This document shows, piece by piece, positions 36,720-45,879 of a stretch of DNA of 64,000 bases (its first letter is position 1; the number at the start of each line of letters is the position of its first letter). The DNA is from Rubrivivax sp. Its GTDB lineage: Bacteria; Pseudomonadota; Gammaproteobacteria; Burkholderiales; Burkholderiaceae_C. The DNA lies in the NCBI GenBank assembly GCA_020852865.1, contig JADYZZ010000091.1, positions 48,933-112,932 on the forward strand. The letters run 5' to 3'. Both the position numbers and the translations under genes were made by a program. Below the pieces are notes generated by a model. That model did no database searches. It was not told the DNA's origin and saw nothing but the letters and a program-made list of their open reading frames with translations.

Positions 36720-37233
36720 GCGCGGCGGCGGTCGGCCCGGCGCCCGTACCGCCGGCGTGCGGCGCCGGCAGCGCAGCCTGCCCTCGCGCCCGGCCCCAGG
36801 CCGATTGCAGCAGCGCGGCCGGAAGTTCCTGTGCCAGCGCCATCTCCTCGCGCTCGTGGTGGTGCTCGAGCAGGTGACGCAGCGCATGCGCGGCGTCGAG
36901 CAGCGCCAGCACCAGGCTGCGCCGGGCACGCACGCTGCGCGGCGCGCGCGCGGCCGCCGCGCGCATGCGTTGCAGGTATTCGTCGGCGAGCAGCCGGATG
37001 CGCTCGTGCTCGACGCGATAGAGACGCTCGCCCCAGCGCGCCCCGGCGGGCAGCGCCGGCAGCAGCCGCGTCTCCTCGATCTCGATGTGCCGCGCCAGGG
37101 CGCGCTGCCAGCGCTGCAGATGCGCCAGCGCGCCGGCGAAGTCGGCCCCGACCAGGGCCAGCAGGTGCGCGTGCATCTGCCGCTCGAGCCGGTGATGCTG
37201 GTAGGCGAAGGAGGCGCGTTGCGTCGCTGGCAT
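36706..37233 (-). CDS. Hemerythrin-like (HHE) domain protein
   Basis: A 175-residue four-helix protein with His/Glu residues spaced for a di-iron site: YQHHRLERQMHAHL, RHIEIEETRLLPAL, RVEHERIRLLADEYL and LRHLLEHHHEREEMALAQEL. HHE proteins bind oxygen, store iron or respond to nitrosative stress; the role here is open. The ATG at 37233 was chosen since the open frame upstream is an Arg-rich shadow of a repeat; no clear ribosome site is visible. Its C-terminus is Ala/Gly/Pro-rich and the stop lies inside the vapB promoter region. Confidence 0.78.
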
Positions 37234-37305
37234 GCGTCGGTCAAGGCAAGGTCGCTGCTGCCGGCTGCGGCACGGCGGCGGCGACAGCCCTCGCACTCTA
37301 CGATA

Positions 37306-37337
<32 letters not shown>

Positions 37338-37416
37338 GACCGCGAGGCCAGCGGCGACGCCGAGCCGGCTGCGGCTCCGACGCCGACACCAGCATCCTCC
37401 CGAACTGGAGCAAGAG

Positions 37417-38904
37417 ATGACCGCACCCAATTCACCCCTGGCGCAACTGGCCGACCCGACGCTGCTGCGGACCGAGAGCCTCGTCGGCGGCGAATGGGTC
37501 ACCGCGGCCGACCGCAGCGCGCGCTTCGCGGTGCACGACCCGGCCACCGGCATCGTGCTGGCCGAGGTGGCCCGGCTCGCGCCGCCCGAAGCCGCCGCCG
37601 CGATCGCGGCGGCGCAGGCGGCCTGGCCGGGCTGGCGTGCGCGCACGGCCCGCGAGCGCGCTGCGGTGCTGATGAAGTGGTTCGCGCTGATGCAGCAGCA
37701 CGCCGACGATCTGGCGCGCATCATGACCGCCGAGCAGGGCAAGCCGCTGGCCGAGGCGCGCGGCGAGGTGGCCTACGGCGCCAGCTTCGTCGAGTGGTTC
37801 GCCGAGGAGGCGCGGCGCGTCTACGGCGAGACGATCCCGAGCACCGATGCGGCCAAGCGCTTCCTCGTCGTGCGCCAGCCGGTCGGCGTGTGCGCGGCGA
37901 TCACGCCGTGGAACTTCCCGATCGCGATGATCACGCGCAAGGTGGCGCCGGCGCTGGCCGCGGGCTGCACGGTGCTCGTCAAGCCGGCTGAGCAGACCCC
38001 GCTGTCGGCGCTGGCCGTGGCCGAACTGGCGCAGCGCGCGGGCATGCCGGCCGGCGTGCTCAACGTCATTGCGAGCGACGCCGCCGGCAGCGTCGAGATC
38101 GGCAAGGTGCTGTGCAGCAGCGACGTCGTGCGCCACCTGTCCTTCACCGGCAGCACCGAGGTCGGCCGCATCCTGGCTGCGCAATGCGCGCCCACCATCA
38201 AGAAGCTGAGCCTGGAGCTGGGCGGCAACGCGCCTTTCATCGTCTTCGACGACGCCGACCTCGACAGCGCGGTCGAAGGCGCGATGGTCAGCAAGTACCG
38301 CAATGCCGGCCAGACCTGCGTGTGCGCAAACCGGCTGTACGTGCAGGCCGGCGTCTACGATGCCTTTGTCGGCCGGCTGGCCGCCAAGGCGCAGGCGATC
38401 AAGGTCGGCAACGGCTTCGAGGCCGGCGTGAGCCAGGGCCCGCTGATCGACGCGCAGGCGCTGGCCAAGGTCGAGCGCCACGTGGCCGACGCGCTGGCCA
38501 AGGGCGCGCGCGTCGTCGTCGGCGGCACGCGCATCGGCGAGCGCTTCTACACGCCCACCGTGCTGGCCGAGGTCAGCGGCGAGATGCTGTGCGCGCGGGA
38601 AGAGACCTTCGGCCCGGTGGCCCCGGTGTTCCGCTTCGAGACCGAGGCCGAGGCCATCGCGCTGGCCAATGCCACCGAGTACGGCCTGGCGAGCTACTTC
38701 TACAGCCGCGACGTCGGCCGCATCTTCCGCGTCGCCGAGGCGCTGGAATACGGCATGGTGGGCATCAACACCGGACTCATCTCGACGGCCGAAGTGCCCT
38801 TCGGCGGCGTCAAGCAAAGCGGGCTGGGGCGCGAGGGCGCGCGCCAGGGCATCGACGAGTACCTGGAGACCAAGTACCTGTGCCTGGGCGACCTGAACAG
38901 GTGA
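37417..38904 (+). CDS. gabD: NAD(P)-dependent aldehyde dehydrogenase, succinate-semialdehyde dehydrogenase type
   Basis: Oxidises a semialdehyde to the acid with NAD(P); GabD-like by sequence. The 495 residues include the cofactor motif CAAITPWNFPIAMITRKVAP, FTGSTEVGRIL, the general base Glu in LELGGNAPFIVFDDAD, and the catalytic Cys in NAGQTCVCANRLYVQ. The C-terminal FGGVKQSGLGREGARQGIDE is typical of the GabD group. GGAG lies seven bases before the ATG at 37417. A hexamer-like GACGCC tract precedes it (about 37309-37346). Possible substrates are succinate semialdehyde or glutarate semialdehyde. Confidence 0.9.
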   Translation: MTAPNSPLAQLADPTLLRTESLVGGEWVTAADRSARFAVHDPATGIVLAEVARLAPPEAAAAIAAAQAAWPGWRARTARERAAVLMKWFALMQQHADDLARIMTAEQGKPLAEARGEVAYGASFVEWFAEEARRVYGETIPSTDAAKRFLVVRQPVGVCAAITPWNFPIAMITRKVAPALAAGCTVLVKPAEQTPLSALAVAELAQRAGMPAGVLNVIASDAAGSVEIGKVLCSSDVVRHLSFTGSTEVGRILAAQCAPTIKKLSLELGGNAPFIVFDDADLDSAVEGAMVSKYRNAGQTCVCANRLYVQAGVYDAFVGRLAAKAQAIKVGNGFEAGVSQGPLIDAQALAKVERHVADALAKGARVVVGGTRIGERFYTPTVLAEVSGEMLCAREETFGPVAPVFRFETEAEAIALANATEYGLASYFYSRDVGRIFRVAEALEYGMVGINTGLISTAEVPFGGVKQSGLGREGARQGIDEYLETKYLCLGDLNR

Positions 38905-38968
38905 GCGCCAGCGACAATACCGGGTCGCCCGCGCGGCGCCCCTCCTCCCCGACCCTCACCACGACGCC

Positions 38969-39961
38969 ATGACACCCAGCCGACGCCACACGCTGCGCAC
39001 GCTCGCGGCGCTCGCCGCCGCCCCGCTCGCCCCTCTGCCCACGCGGGCCCAGCCGGCACCGGCCGCCGCTCCGTGGCCGACGCGCCCGGTGCATCTGCTC
39101 GTGGGCTTTCCGGGGGGCTCGACGCCCGACATCTCGGCGCGCCTGCTTGCCGAGCCGCTGGCCCGGGCGCTGGGCCAGCCGGTCGTCGTGGACAACAAGC
39201 CCGGCGCCAGCGGCAACATCGCCGCCGACCAGGTGGCCAAGGCCACCGACGAGCACACGCTGGGCGTGCTGATCAACGGCAACCTCACGTCCGCGGCGAT
39301 GCTCAACAAGGCGCTGCCCTACCGGCCCGAGCGCGACTTCGTGCTGATCTCGCAGCTCACCAGCGCACCGCTGGTGCTGGTGGCGCCGGCCGATCTGCCC
39401 GGCGGTGCCGCCTTCTTCGACGCCGGCCGCGCCGCCGGCGACAAGTGGAACTACGGCTCGGTGGGCATCGGCTCGGTCGGCCACCTGGGCATGGAGCTGC
39501 TGTGCAGCAAGACCGGCCTGAAGGCCGTGCACGTGCCCTACAACGGCAACCCGCAGGTCATCACCGCACTCATCAACGGCCAGCTGCAGCTCGCGCTGAT
39601 TCCGCCCGGCCTGGCGATGCCGCAGGTCAAGGCGGGCAAGCTGCGCGCGATCGGGCTGTCGACGCGCGGGCGCAGCCCGCTCGTGCCCGAAGTGCCGCCG
39701 CTGGCCGACGCCGGGGTCTCGGGCTTCGACCTCGATGTGTGGACCGCGCTCGTCGGCCCGGCCTCGCTGCCGCATGCGGCCGTCGCCCGGCTCGCGACGC
39801 TCGTGCCGCAGATCGTGCGCGAGCCCGAAACGCGGCAGAGGCTCTTCGCCTCGGGCTGGCAGGCGGTGGGCTCGGCGCCCGAGGCGCTGGCCAGCCGCGT
39901 GCGCGCCGAGACCGCGGCGCTGGGCGACATCATCCGCCTGCGCGGCATCAAGCTGCAGTAG
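38969..39961 (+). CDS. TctC/Bug-family periplasmic solute receptor
   Basis: Periplasmic binding protein of 330 residues for TTT carboxylate transport or sensing. It has a twin-Arg-like signal region (SRRHTLRTLAALAAAPLAPL, cleaved after about residue 28), then PVHLLVGFPGGSTPDISARL, DNKPGASGNIAADQVAKA, LGMELLCSKTGLKAVHVPYN and VKAGKLRAIGLSTRGRSP, the standard Bug landmarks. There are no TctA/TctB genes next to it; the nearest are 12.5 kb away at 24483-26428. It may serve those or act alone, as most Bug receptors do in Burkholderiales. Ligand unknown. Confidence 0.92.
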   Translation: MTPSRRHTLRTLAALAAAPLAPLPTRAQPAPAAAPWPTRPVHLLVGFPGGSTPDISARLLAEPLARALGQPVVVDNKPGASGNIAADQVAKATDEHTLGVLINGNLTSAAMLNKALPYRPERDFVLISQLTSAPLVLVAPADLPGGAAFFDAGRAAGDKWNYGSVGIGSVGHLGMELLCSKTGLKAVHVPYNGNPQVITALINGQLQLALIPPGLAMPQVKAGKLRAIGLSTRGRSPLVPEVPPLADAGVSGFDLDVWTALVGPASLPHAAVARLATLVPQIVREPETRQRLFASGWQAVGSAPEALASRVRAETAALGDIIRLRGIKLQ

Positions 39962-39986
39962 CCGGCGCGGCGCAGCCCGTCGCAAC

Positions 39987-41303
39987 GTGGCCACCGCCCT
40001 GCCCCTGTACGGAGAGTACGACGTCGCCGTCGTCGGCGGCGGGCCGGCGGGCATCGCCGCCGCGGCCTGCGCGGCGCGCCACGGCGCGCGCACCCTGCTC
40101 GTCGAGCGCTACGGGTTCCTCGGCGGCATGGGCACCGCCGGCGGCGTGACCAACTTCGCCGGCCTGTACGGGCGGCGCGACGACGAATTCCTGCCGCTGG
40201 TGCGCGGCGTCGTCGACGAACTGCTCGAGCGCATCGACGCGCTCGGCGGCCTGAACGCACCGCAGCGCGGCATGCAGGGCCGCATCCAGGTGCTGAGCTA
40301 CGACCTGCACGCCTACAAGTGCGCGGCCGACGCGCTGCTGCTGGCCGCCGGCGCCGAGCTGCTGTTCCACGGCTGGGTGGGCGGCGTCGAGATGGACGGC
40401 GGGCGCATCGGCGCGCTCGAGGTACAGACCAAGGCCGGGCGGCTGCGCGTGCGCGCGCGCGCCTTCGTCGACGCCAGCGGCGACGCCGATGTCGCCGCCG
40501 CCGCCGGCGTGCCCTGCGAGCAGGGCGACGGCGCCGGCAGCGGCTTGTATCCGAGCACGATGGCGCGCATCGGCAACGTCGATGCCGAGCGTGCGCTGGC
40601 CGCCGTGGGCGACTTCCACGCGATCGACGAGCGCATGCGCGCCGCCGCCGGGCGCTGGCGCTTCGCGCGCCGCGGAGCCATCCTGCGCCCGCAGCGCGAC
40701 CCGAGCGAGTGGCGCGCCAACGTCACCCAGCTCGCCGGCCCGACCGGCGCCGCGCTCGATGCGCTCGACCCCCGCCAGCTGAGCGCCGGCGAGATCGAGG
40801 GCCGGCGCCAGATCGTCGAGTACCTGCGCTTCCTGCGCGCCGAGGTGCCGGGCTTCGAGCGCGCCGCGATCGTCGAGATCGCGCCGCAGGTCGGCGTGCG
40901 CGAGACGCGCCGCGTGCGCGGCCGCTGCGCGCTCACCGGCGAGGACATCCTCGGCAGCGCGCGCTTCGCCGACGCGATCGGCTTCAACGCCTGGCCGATG
41001 GAGCGGCACGTGGCCGGCGGCATCGAGTGGGATTTCCCGCGCGACGCGGCGCGCGCCTGGAACCAGCTGCCCTGGCGCATGCTGTTGCCCGAGCGCGTAT
41101 CCAACCTGCTCGTGGCCGGACGCTGCGCGAGCATGACGCACGAGGGGCAGAGCGCGGCACGCGTGAGCGGCGCGTGCTTCGTGATGGGCCAGGCCGCCGG
41201 CACGGCCGCGGCGCACTGGCCCGACGCACCCGGCGCGGCCGATGTCGCGCGCCTGCAGGCGCTGCTGCGCGCCGACGGCGTCTGCCTCGACGAGCCGCAG
41301 TAG
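39987..41303 (+). CDS. FAD-dependent oxidoreductase
   Basis: A 438-residue flavoprotein of the FAD_oxidored (PF12831-like) group. FAD binding: YDVAVVGGGPAGIAAAACAA at residues 10-29, ERYGFLGGMGTAGGVTNF next, an ARAFVDASGDADVAAAAG central motif and a C-terminal NLLVAGRCASMTHEGQSAAR. Substrate unknown. Start is GTG at 39987, 25 bases after the solute receptor gene, which implies a shared transcript. With the receptor and the TDT permease it forms a plausible uptake-oxidation unit (inference). Confidence 0.82.
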   Translation: MATALPLYGEYDVAVVGGGPAGIAAAACAARHGARTLLVERYGFLGGMGTAGGVTNFAGLYGRRDDEFLPLVRGVVDELLERIDALGGLNAPQRGMQGRIQVLSYDLHAYKCAADALLLAAGAELLFHGWVGGVEMDGGRIGALEVQTKAGRLRVRARAFVDASGDADVAAAAGVPCEQGDGAGSGLYPSTMARIGNVDAERALAAVGDFHAIDERMRAAAGRWRFARRGAILRPQRDPSEWRANVTQLAGPTGAALDALDPRQLSAGEIEGRRQIVEYLRFLRAEVPGFERAAIVEIAPQVGVRETRRVRGRCALTGEDILGSARFADAIGFNAWPMERHVAGGIEWDFPRDAARAWNQLPWRMLLPERVSNLLVAGRCASMTHEGQSAARVSGACFVMGQAAGTAAAHWPDAPGAADVARLQALLRADGVCLDEPQ

Positions 41304-41323
41304 CGCCCGCACCTCGCATCGCC

Positions 41324-42379
41324 ATGCCCCCAGCCGCTGCTCCGAACAGCACCGCCCAGGCCCCGGTGCCGGGCCTGCAGGCGCTGCATCCGGGCAACTT
41401 CGCGCTCGTCATGGCCACCGGCATCATCGCCATCGGCTTCGGCTGGGTGAAGCAGCCGCGGCCGGCCGACGCGCTGGCTGCCGTGGCCGGCATCGCCTGG
41501 CTGGTGCTGGTCTTGCTCAACGCGCTGCGCACGCTGCGCCACTGGCCGGCGGTGAAGGCCGAGCTGCTCGATCCGCGCGTCGTCTTCTCGTTCTTCACGC
41601 TGGTGGCGGCCACCGACATCGTCGGCGTGCTGCTGTTCGAACGCGGCTGGCCGGGCGCGGCCACCGCCTGCTGGCTGCTGGCCTGCGTCGCCTGGTGTTC
41701 GCTGCTGTACCTGGCGTTCGCCGTGCTCACGCTGCTGTCGCACGAGCAGAACGTCAACATCGTGCACGGCGGCTGGCTGATCGCGATCGTCGGCACGCAG
41801 TCGCTCGTCGTGCTCGGCACGCGCATCGCGCCGACGCTGGGCGGCTGGGCCGACGCCATGATGCTCGGCACGCACATGCTGTGGGGGCTCGGCCTGGCGC
41901 TGTACGGCATCTTCATCACGCTGTTCTGCTACCGCATCTTCTTCCTCGCGCTGCGCCCGCAGGACGTCGGGCCGCTGCTGTGGGTGGTGATGGGCGCGGC
42001 GGCGATCAGTGCCAACGCCGGCACTTCGCTCATCCTGTCCGAGCCGCGCCTGCCCTTCCTGCTCGCGCAGCGCCCGTTCATCGACGGCGTGACGATGCTG
42101 CTGTGGGCCTGGGCCACCTGGTGGATTCCGATGCTGGTGGTCTTCGGGCTGTGGAAGCATGTCGTGCACCGGCTGCCCCTGCGCTACGAGCCGACGATGT
42201 GGAGCCTGGTGTTCCCGCTCGGCATGTACTCGGTGGCCAGCGCGCGCCTCGGGCTGGCGGCCGAGTTCCCCACGCTGGCGTGGATCGCCGGGCGCATGAT
42301 CTGGGTCGCGTTCGCAGCCTGGCTGCTGGTGCTGGCCGGGCTGGCACGCCGGCTCGCGCGCCGGGCGCGCGGCGCATAG
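41324..42379 (+). CDS. TDT family (tellurite-resistance/dicarboxylate, SLAC1-like) transporter
   Basis: Inner-membrane protein of 351 residues with ten predicted helices. It opens with the family segment LHPGNFALVMATGIIAIGF and has the HGGWLIAIVGTQSLVVLG helix typical of C4-dicarboxylate/tellurite-resistance (TehA/Mae1/SLAC1) channels or carriers. ATG at 41324, 20 bases after the FAD oxidoreductase gene. It converges on the HpcH/HpaI aldolase gene. Confidence 0.88.
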   Translation: MPPAAAPNSTAQAPVPGLQALHPGNFALVMATGIIAIGFGWVKQPRPADALAAVAGIAWLVLVLLNALRTLRHWPAVKAELLDPRVVFSFFTLVAATDIVGVLLFERGWPGAATACWLLACVAWCSLLYLAFAVLTLLSHEQNVNIVHGGWLIAIVGTQSLVVLGTRIAPTLGGWADAMMLGTHMLWGLGLALYGIFITLFCYRIFFLALRPQDVGPLLWVVMGAAAISANAGTSLILSEPRLPFLLAQRPFIDGVTMLLWAWATWWIPMLVVFGLWKHVVHRLPLRYEPTMWSLVFPLGMYSVASARLGLAAEFPTLAWIAGRMIWVAFAAWLLVLAGLARRLARRARGA

Positions 42380-42403
42380 CCGCAGGCCGCGCGGGCAGCG
42401 GCT

Positions 42404-43225
42404 TCAGGCGCCCGCGCCGTCGGTGCGCGTGCCCTCGATCAGCGTGTGCACCTGCGGCCGCGGGTCGGCCGCGCGCAGCGACTGCACGGCGGCCTTGGCG
42501 CCGCGCATCAGCAGCCCGAGATCGCTCGCCACCGCGACGAAGCCGCAGCCGGCCGCGCGATGGCGCATCACCGCCTCGGGCGTGCCGCCGCGCGTGCCGA
42601 TCGGCCGGCCGACCGCACGCGCGCGATCGGCCGCCGTCGTCATCGCGGCGAACACTTCCGGATGCATCGGCTCGCCGACGCGGCCCATGCTGCCGGCCAG
42701 ATCGGCCGGATCGACGAAGAGCGCGTCGACGCCGGGCACGGCGGCGATCTCCTCGAGCCGCTCGAGCGCGGGCGCGGTCTCGAGCTGCACGACGACGTCC
42801 ATCGCGCGGTTCGCGGCGCGGACATGATCCGGCGCCGTGCCGCAGCACGAGGCCCGGCTCATCGCCGCCACGCCGCGCACGCCCTCGGGCGGGTAGCGCG
42901 TCGCGGCGACCGCGCGCGCCGCGTCGCCGGCGCCCTGCACGAAAGGCACGAGCAGGGTCTGCGCGCCGGCGTCGAGCACGCGCCTGACGGTGACGGCGTC
43001 GTTCCACGGCACACGCACCAGCGGCAGCATCCTGGTGTTGCCGACCGCCTGCAGCAAGTTCACGAGCACCATCGGATCGAGCGGCATGTGCTCCATGTCG
43101 AGCACGGCCCAGTCGAAACCGGCGTGGCCGACGGCCTCGGCGACGATGGGGCTGGCCGACCCGATCCAGGTGCCGATCGGCGCACGCGCGCCGTGCGCCT
43201 GCAGCAGTTGGCGAAACGGGTTCAT
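42404..43225 (-). CDS. HpcH/HpaI family aldolase
   Basis: Metal-dependent class II aldolase of 273 residues that cleaves 2-keto-3-deoxy acids (such as 4-hydroxy-2-oxoheptanedioate) to pyruvate plus an aldehyde. Signatures: GTWIGSASPIVAEAVGHAGF, WAVLDMEHMPLD, the base/metal region VVQLETAPALERLEEIAAV with the Glu ligand, and VDALFVDPADLAGSMG with the Asp ligand. The aldehyde product could be taken by the aldehyde dehydrogenase at 37417, a tentative link. Confidence 0.9.
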   Translation of the reverse strand: MNPFRQLLQAHGARAPIGTWIGSASPIVAEAVGHAGFDWAVLDMEHMPLDPMVLVNLLQAVGNTRMLPLVRVPWNDAVTVRRVLDAGAQTLLVPFVQGAGDAARAVAATRYPPEGVRGVAAMSRASCCGTAPDHVRAANRAMDVVVQLETAPALERLEEIAAVPGVDALFVDPADLAGSMGRVGEPMHPEVFAAMTTAADRARAVGRPIGTRGGTPEAVMRHRAAGCGFVAVASDLGLLMRGAKAAVQSLRAADPRPQVHTLIEGTRTDGAGA

Positions 43226-43541
43226 CGGGCGGCTCGTGAAGACGTCAAGCGTACCCGCGCGCGCGGGGCCGCAGCCACAGCGCCGCGGCCTCGACAAACT
43301 CGCGCGCCAGCGTACTCGCGCGCGCGGGGCCGCAGGGTTGCAACGGACGCATTGCGTTGTGTGCGGCGCCGCGTGTCCGCGCGCGCAGCGCCGCAGGCGC
43401 GCGCGCCCGGGCAGGCATCGCAGCGCGGCGGTGCGCGCCGCCGGCGGCCGCGCGGGCGCACCCCGGCTCGCACGCACATGCGGCCCCGCCGCTTGGCCCG
43501 TGCCCCGCGGGGGTGGACGCCGCCCGCGGCCCCGGGGGCGC
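43226..43541. repeat. 316-base gene-free stretch with a 27-base direct repeat
   Basis: No convincing gene. Two 27-base copies differing at one base, each starting AGCGTAC and ending GGGGCCGCAG, lie at 43248-43274 and 43309-43335, 61 bases apart upstream of the aldolase start. The remainder is about 75% GC and unrecognised. Confidence 0.7.
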
Positions 43542-44444
43542 TCAGGAAGCCGCGTCGTTGGCCGCGCCGCGGCGCCCGGCGGGCGCAGCGGCCGCCGTGC
43601 CGCCGCCGGCCTGGGCCACCGCCCGGCGCAGCAGCGCGGCGGCGTCCTTGCCATGGTCGGGGTAGATCGCCAGCCCCACCGACGCGGCCACGGCACAGGG
43701 CTGGCCGGCGACGACGATCGGCTGCTGCAGTGCGCGCACAAGCTTGGCGGCGACGCGCCCGCCGTCGGCCTTGGCCTCGAGATGGACAAGCAGCACGCCG
43801 AACATCTCGGGCCCGATCGCGGCGACGACGTCGCTGGCACGCAGGGCGGCACGCAGGCGCACCGCCACCTTGCGGCGCAGCACGTTGCCGGCCTCGCCGC
43901 CCAGGCGCGCCGCGGCCTGCGCATAGCCCTCGACGCGCAGCGCCAGCAGCACCATCGGCGCCGGCTCGCGCTCGCGCAGCGCCACGAGCTGGCTCATGTG
44001 CTCGAGCAGCTGCGTCTCGTGCGGCAGGCCCGTGGCGAGATCGGTGGCATAGGCGCTGCGCGCGCTGCGCTCGACGCGCTTGCGCAGCACGGCATGGCGC
44101 AGCTGGCGCGCCAGCTCGGCACCGCAGCCGGGCAGGGAACCGACGACGATCGCCTGCACGCCCAGCGTCAGCAGCTCGCTCGCGACGGCGGCGTCGTCCA
44201 CGGCGCTCAGCACGACCACGGCGTGGTCGAAGGCGGCCTGCGGCAGCTCGCGGCGCAGGGCCAGCGCGTGCAGGGCCTCGGCGGAGGCGGCGACGTACAG
44301 CACGGCATCGTGGTCGCCGGGCTGCGTCGCCGCGTCGTCTTCGACGAGCCGGATGCCGTCCGCACAAGCCCAGGCCCGCACGATCGCGGCCGGGCCGGGA
44401 TCGAGCGCCGCCAGACGCAGCGCGAGCGCAGCGGCAGCGTTCAC
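43542..44444 (-). CDS. Degenerate receiver-GGDEF protein
   Basis: About 300 residues. An N-terminal receiver-like region (VRAWACADGIRLVEDDAATQ to LLTLGVQAIVVGSL) is followed by a GGDEF-type domain: YATDLATGLPHETQLLEHMS, ALRVEGYAQAAARLGGEAGN, VGLAIYPDHGKDAAALLRRA. The catalytic GGDEF is replaced by IGPEMFG and so a cyclase function is unlikely; it may bind nucleotide or partners. The start is uncertain: GTG at 44444 begins just after a tandem repeat, while a TTG at 44624 would translate the repeat itself and lies at the foot of the tRNA terminator, so GTG is preferred despite no clear ribosome site. Confidence 0.65.
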   Translation of the reverse strand: MNAAAALALRLAALDPGPAAIVRAWACADGIRLVEDDAATQPGDHDAVLYVAASAEALHALALRRELPQAAFDHAVVVLSAVDDAAVASELLTLGVQAIVVGSLPGCGAELARQLRHAVLRKRVERSARSAYATDLATGLPHETQLLEHMSQLVALREREPAPMVLLALRVEGYAQAAARLGGEAGNVLRRKVAVRLRAALRASDVVAAIGPEMFGVLLVHLEAKADGGRVAAKLVRALQQPIVVAGQPCAVAASVGLAIYPDHGKDAAALLRRAVAQAGGGTAAAAPAGRRGAANDAAS

Positions 44445-44457
44445 GTCGGCGCCGCTG

Positions 44458-44572
44458 GCCCGCAAGGCCGCATGGCTGCGCGGCCGCAGGGCCGCATCCG
44501 CACGCGGCCGCAGGGCCCCATCCGGACTCGCCCGCAGTCCCGCACCCGGACCCGGCCGCAGGGCCGATGGGA
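44458..44572. repeat. Tandem repeat of about 24 bases
   Basis: About five imperfect copies of a 22-26-base unit containing CGGCCGCAGGGCCGCATCC lie between the degenerate GGDEF gene and the tRNA-Gly gene. Copies differ at several positions. Confidence 0.75.
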
Positions 44573-44630
44573 GGCCGGCGTGTGGCGACGGCTGCAGCGC
44601 AGGCGCACTGCGCCCGCCGCACAAACGGCC

Positions 44631-44650
44631 AAGGCCCCGTCCGGGGCCCT
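44631..44650 (-). terminator. Hairpin after tRNA-Gly
   Basis: On the minus strand GGCCCCG-GA-CGGGGCC forms a 7-bp stem 10 bases after the tRNA 3' end, followed by TTGGCCGTTTG. A likely terminator or processing hairpin; its T run is weak. Confidence 0.55.
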
Positions 44651-44659
44651 GGCGAAGAT

Positions 44660-44733
44660 TGGAGCGGGTGAAGGGAATCGAACCCTCGTATGAAGCTTGG
44701 GAAGCTGCCGTTCTGCCATTGAACTACACCCGC
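44660..44733 (-). tRNA. tRNA-Gly (anticodon CCC)
   Basis: A 74-base cloverleaf on the minus strand: acceptor arm GCGGGTG pairs with CACCCGC, D arm TAGTTCAATGGCAGAAC, anticodon loop CTTCCCAAG giving CCC, T arm GAGGGTTCGATTCCCTT and encoded CCA end. It closely resembles the E. coli glyU tRNA(CCC), which reads GGG codons. Confidence 0.96.
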
Positions 44734-44815
44734 GCTGCGGCAAGTGTAGCCTGCGCCGGCGGCGCTTCGTGGTGCGGCGGCGCCTCCGCGACAGGTGCGC
44801 GTGCCGCGGCCCGGA

Positions 44816-45031
44816 TCAGCGGAACCAGATGGTCCACAGCCCCACGACCACGTGCCCCCAGACGAGGATGTTGAAGGCGAGCAGCGTGAACACGCGCGAG
44901 ACGTTCCACAGCGTGCGGGCGCGCTGCGCACAGGCCGGCTCGCCGGTGACGGCGTACAGCAGCAGGTACAGCACCGAGGGCACGAAGGTGCCGACGACAA
45001 GGATGCCCATCAGCCAGTAGAAGACCTTCAT
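44816..45031 (-). CDS. Small two-helix membrane protein (71 aa)
   Basis: A 71-residue protein with two strong hydrophobic helices, [20 protein letters not shown] and [20 protein letters not shown], separated by a short polar loop rich in Cys, Arg and Ala. No function is recognised. The ATG at 45031 (MKVFYWLMG) is chosen; MRS could precede it from 45040. It is divergent from trmB and followed 82 bases later by tRNA-Gly. Confidence 0.68.
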   Translation of the reverse strand: MKVFYWLMGILVVGTFVPSVLYLLLYAVTGEPACAQRARTLWNVSRVFTLLAFNILVWGHVVVGLWTIWFR

Positions 45032-45165
45032 GCTGCGCATTATGGGCGGGGACATCCGCCGCACCGGCCGCCGGCTGCCGACCTTGCCCGGGGCGGCCCG
45101 CGCCGCGCCGCAGCGCCGTCGCGCCGTCGGCGCCGCGACGCGGCAGCGCCGACAATCGCAGCCCG

Positions 45166-45879
45166 ATGGACCCGGCACCGCCCCGCCGCCCCGTGCGCAG
45201 CTACGTGCTGCGCGGCGGCCGCATCGGCAGCGGCCAGCAGCGCGCGCTGGCCGAACTCGGGCCGCGCTTCGTGCTGCCGTTCGCGCGGCAGCCGCTCGAC
45301 CTGGACGCGGTCTTCGCGCGGCGCGCGCCGCGCATCGTGGAAATCGGCTTCGGCATGGGCGAGGCGACCGCCGCCGTCGCGGCCGCATGGCCGGAGCGCG
45401 ACTTCATCGCCGTCGACGTGCACGAAGCCGGCGTCGGCGCGCTGCTCGGGCGCATCGGCGCACAGGGTCTGGCCAATCTGCGCATCGTGCGCCACGACGC
45501 CGTCGAGGTGCTGCAGTACATGCTCGCGCCCGGCGCGCTCGCCGGCGTGCACCTGTGGTTTCCCGATCCCTGGCCCAAGAAGCGCCACCACAAGCGCCGC
45601 CTCGTGCAGCCCGACTTCGTGCGTACGCTGGCCGGCCGCCTGGCGCCCGGCGGCCATCTGCACTGCGCGACCGACTGGCAGCCCTACGCCGAGCAGATGC
45701 TGGCGGTGCTGGCGGCCGAGCCCGAACTCGTCAACAGCGCGCCCGGCTATGCGCCGCGCCCGCCCTGGCGACCGCCCTCGAAGTACGAGCAGCGCGGCCT
45801 CGCACTCGGCCACGGCGTGTGGGACCTGCTGTTCATGCGCCGCCCGGATCAGTCGGCCCAGACGACGAGCCCGCTGTAG
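45166..45879 (+). CDS. trmB: tRNA (guanine-N7-)-methyltransferase
   Basis: Makes m7G46 in tRNA variable loops using SAM. The 237-residue protein has the SAM motif [20 protein letters not shown], the [20 protein letters not shown] region, and the TrmB signature [18 protein letters not shown], then [19 protein letters not shown]. Its last 31 bases overlap the end of uppP on the opposite strand. Confidence 0.95.
   Translation: MDPAPPRRPVRSYVLRGGRIGSGQQRALAELGPRFVLPFARQPLDLDAVFARRAPRIVEIGFGMGEATAAVAAAWPERDFIAVDVHEAGVGALLGRIGAQGLANLRIVRHDAVEVLQYMLAPGALAGVHLWFPDPWPKKRHHKRRLVQPDFVRTLAGRLAPGGHLHCATDWQPYAEQMLAVLAAEPELVNSAPGYAPRPPWRPPSKYEQRGLALGHGVWDLLFMRRPDQSAQTTSPL

Noticed and set aside
43226..43541. 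Promoter or small gene in the gap before the aldolase
   Set aside because: No hexamers or frame with a ribosome site were convincing; only the direct repeat is certain.
44445..44624. TTG start at 44624 for the degenerate GGDEF protein
   Set aside because: It would translate the tandem repeat and begin beside the tRNA terminator, with no ribosome site.
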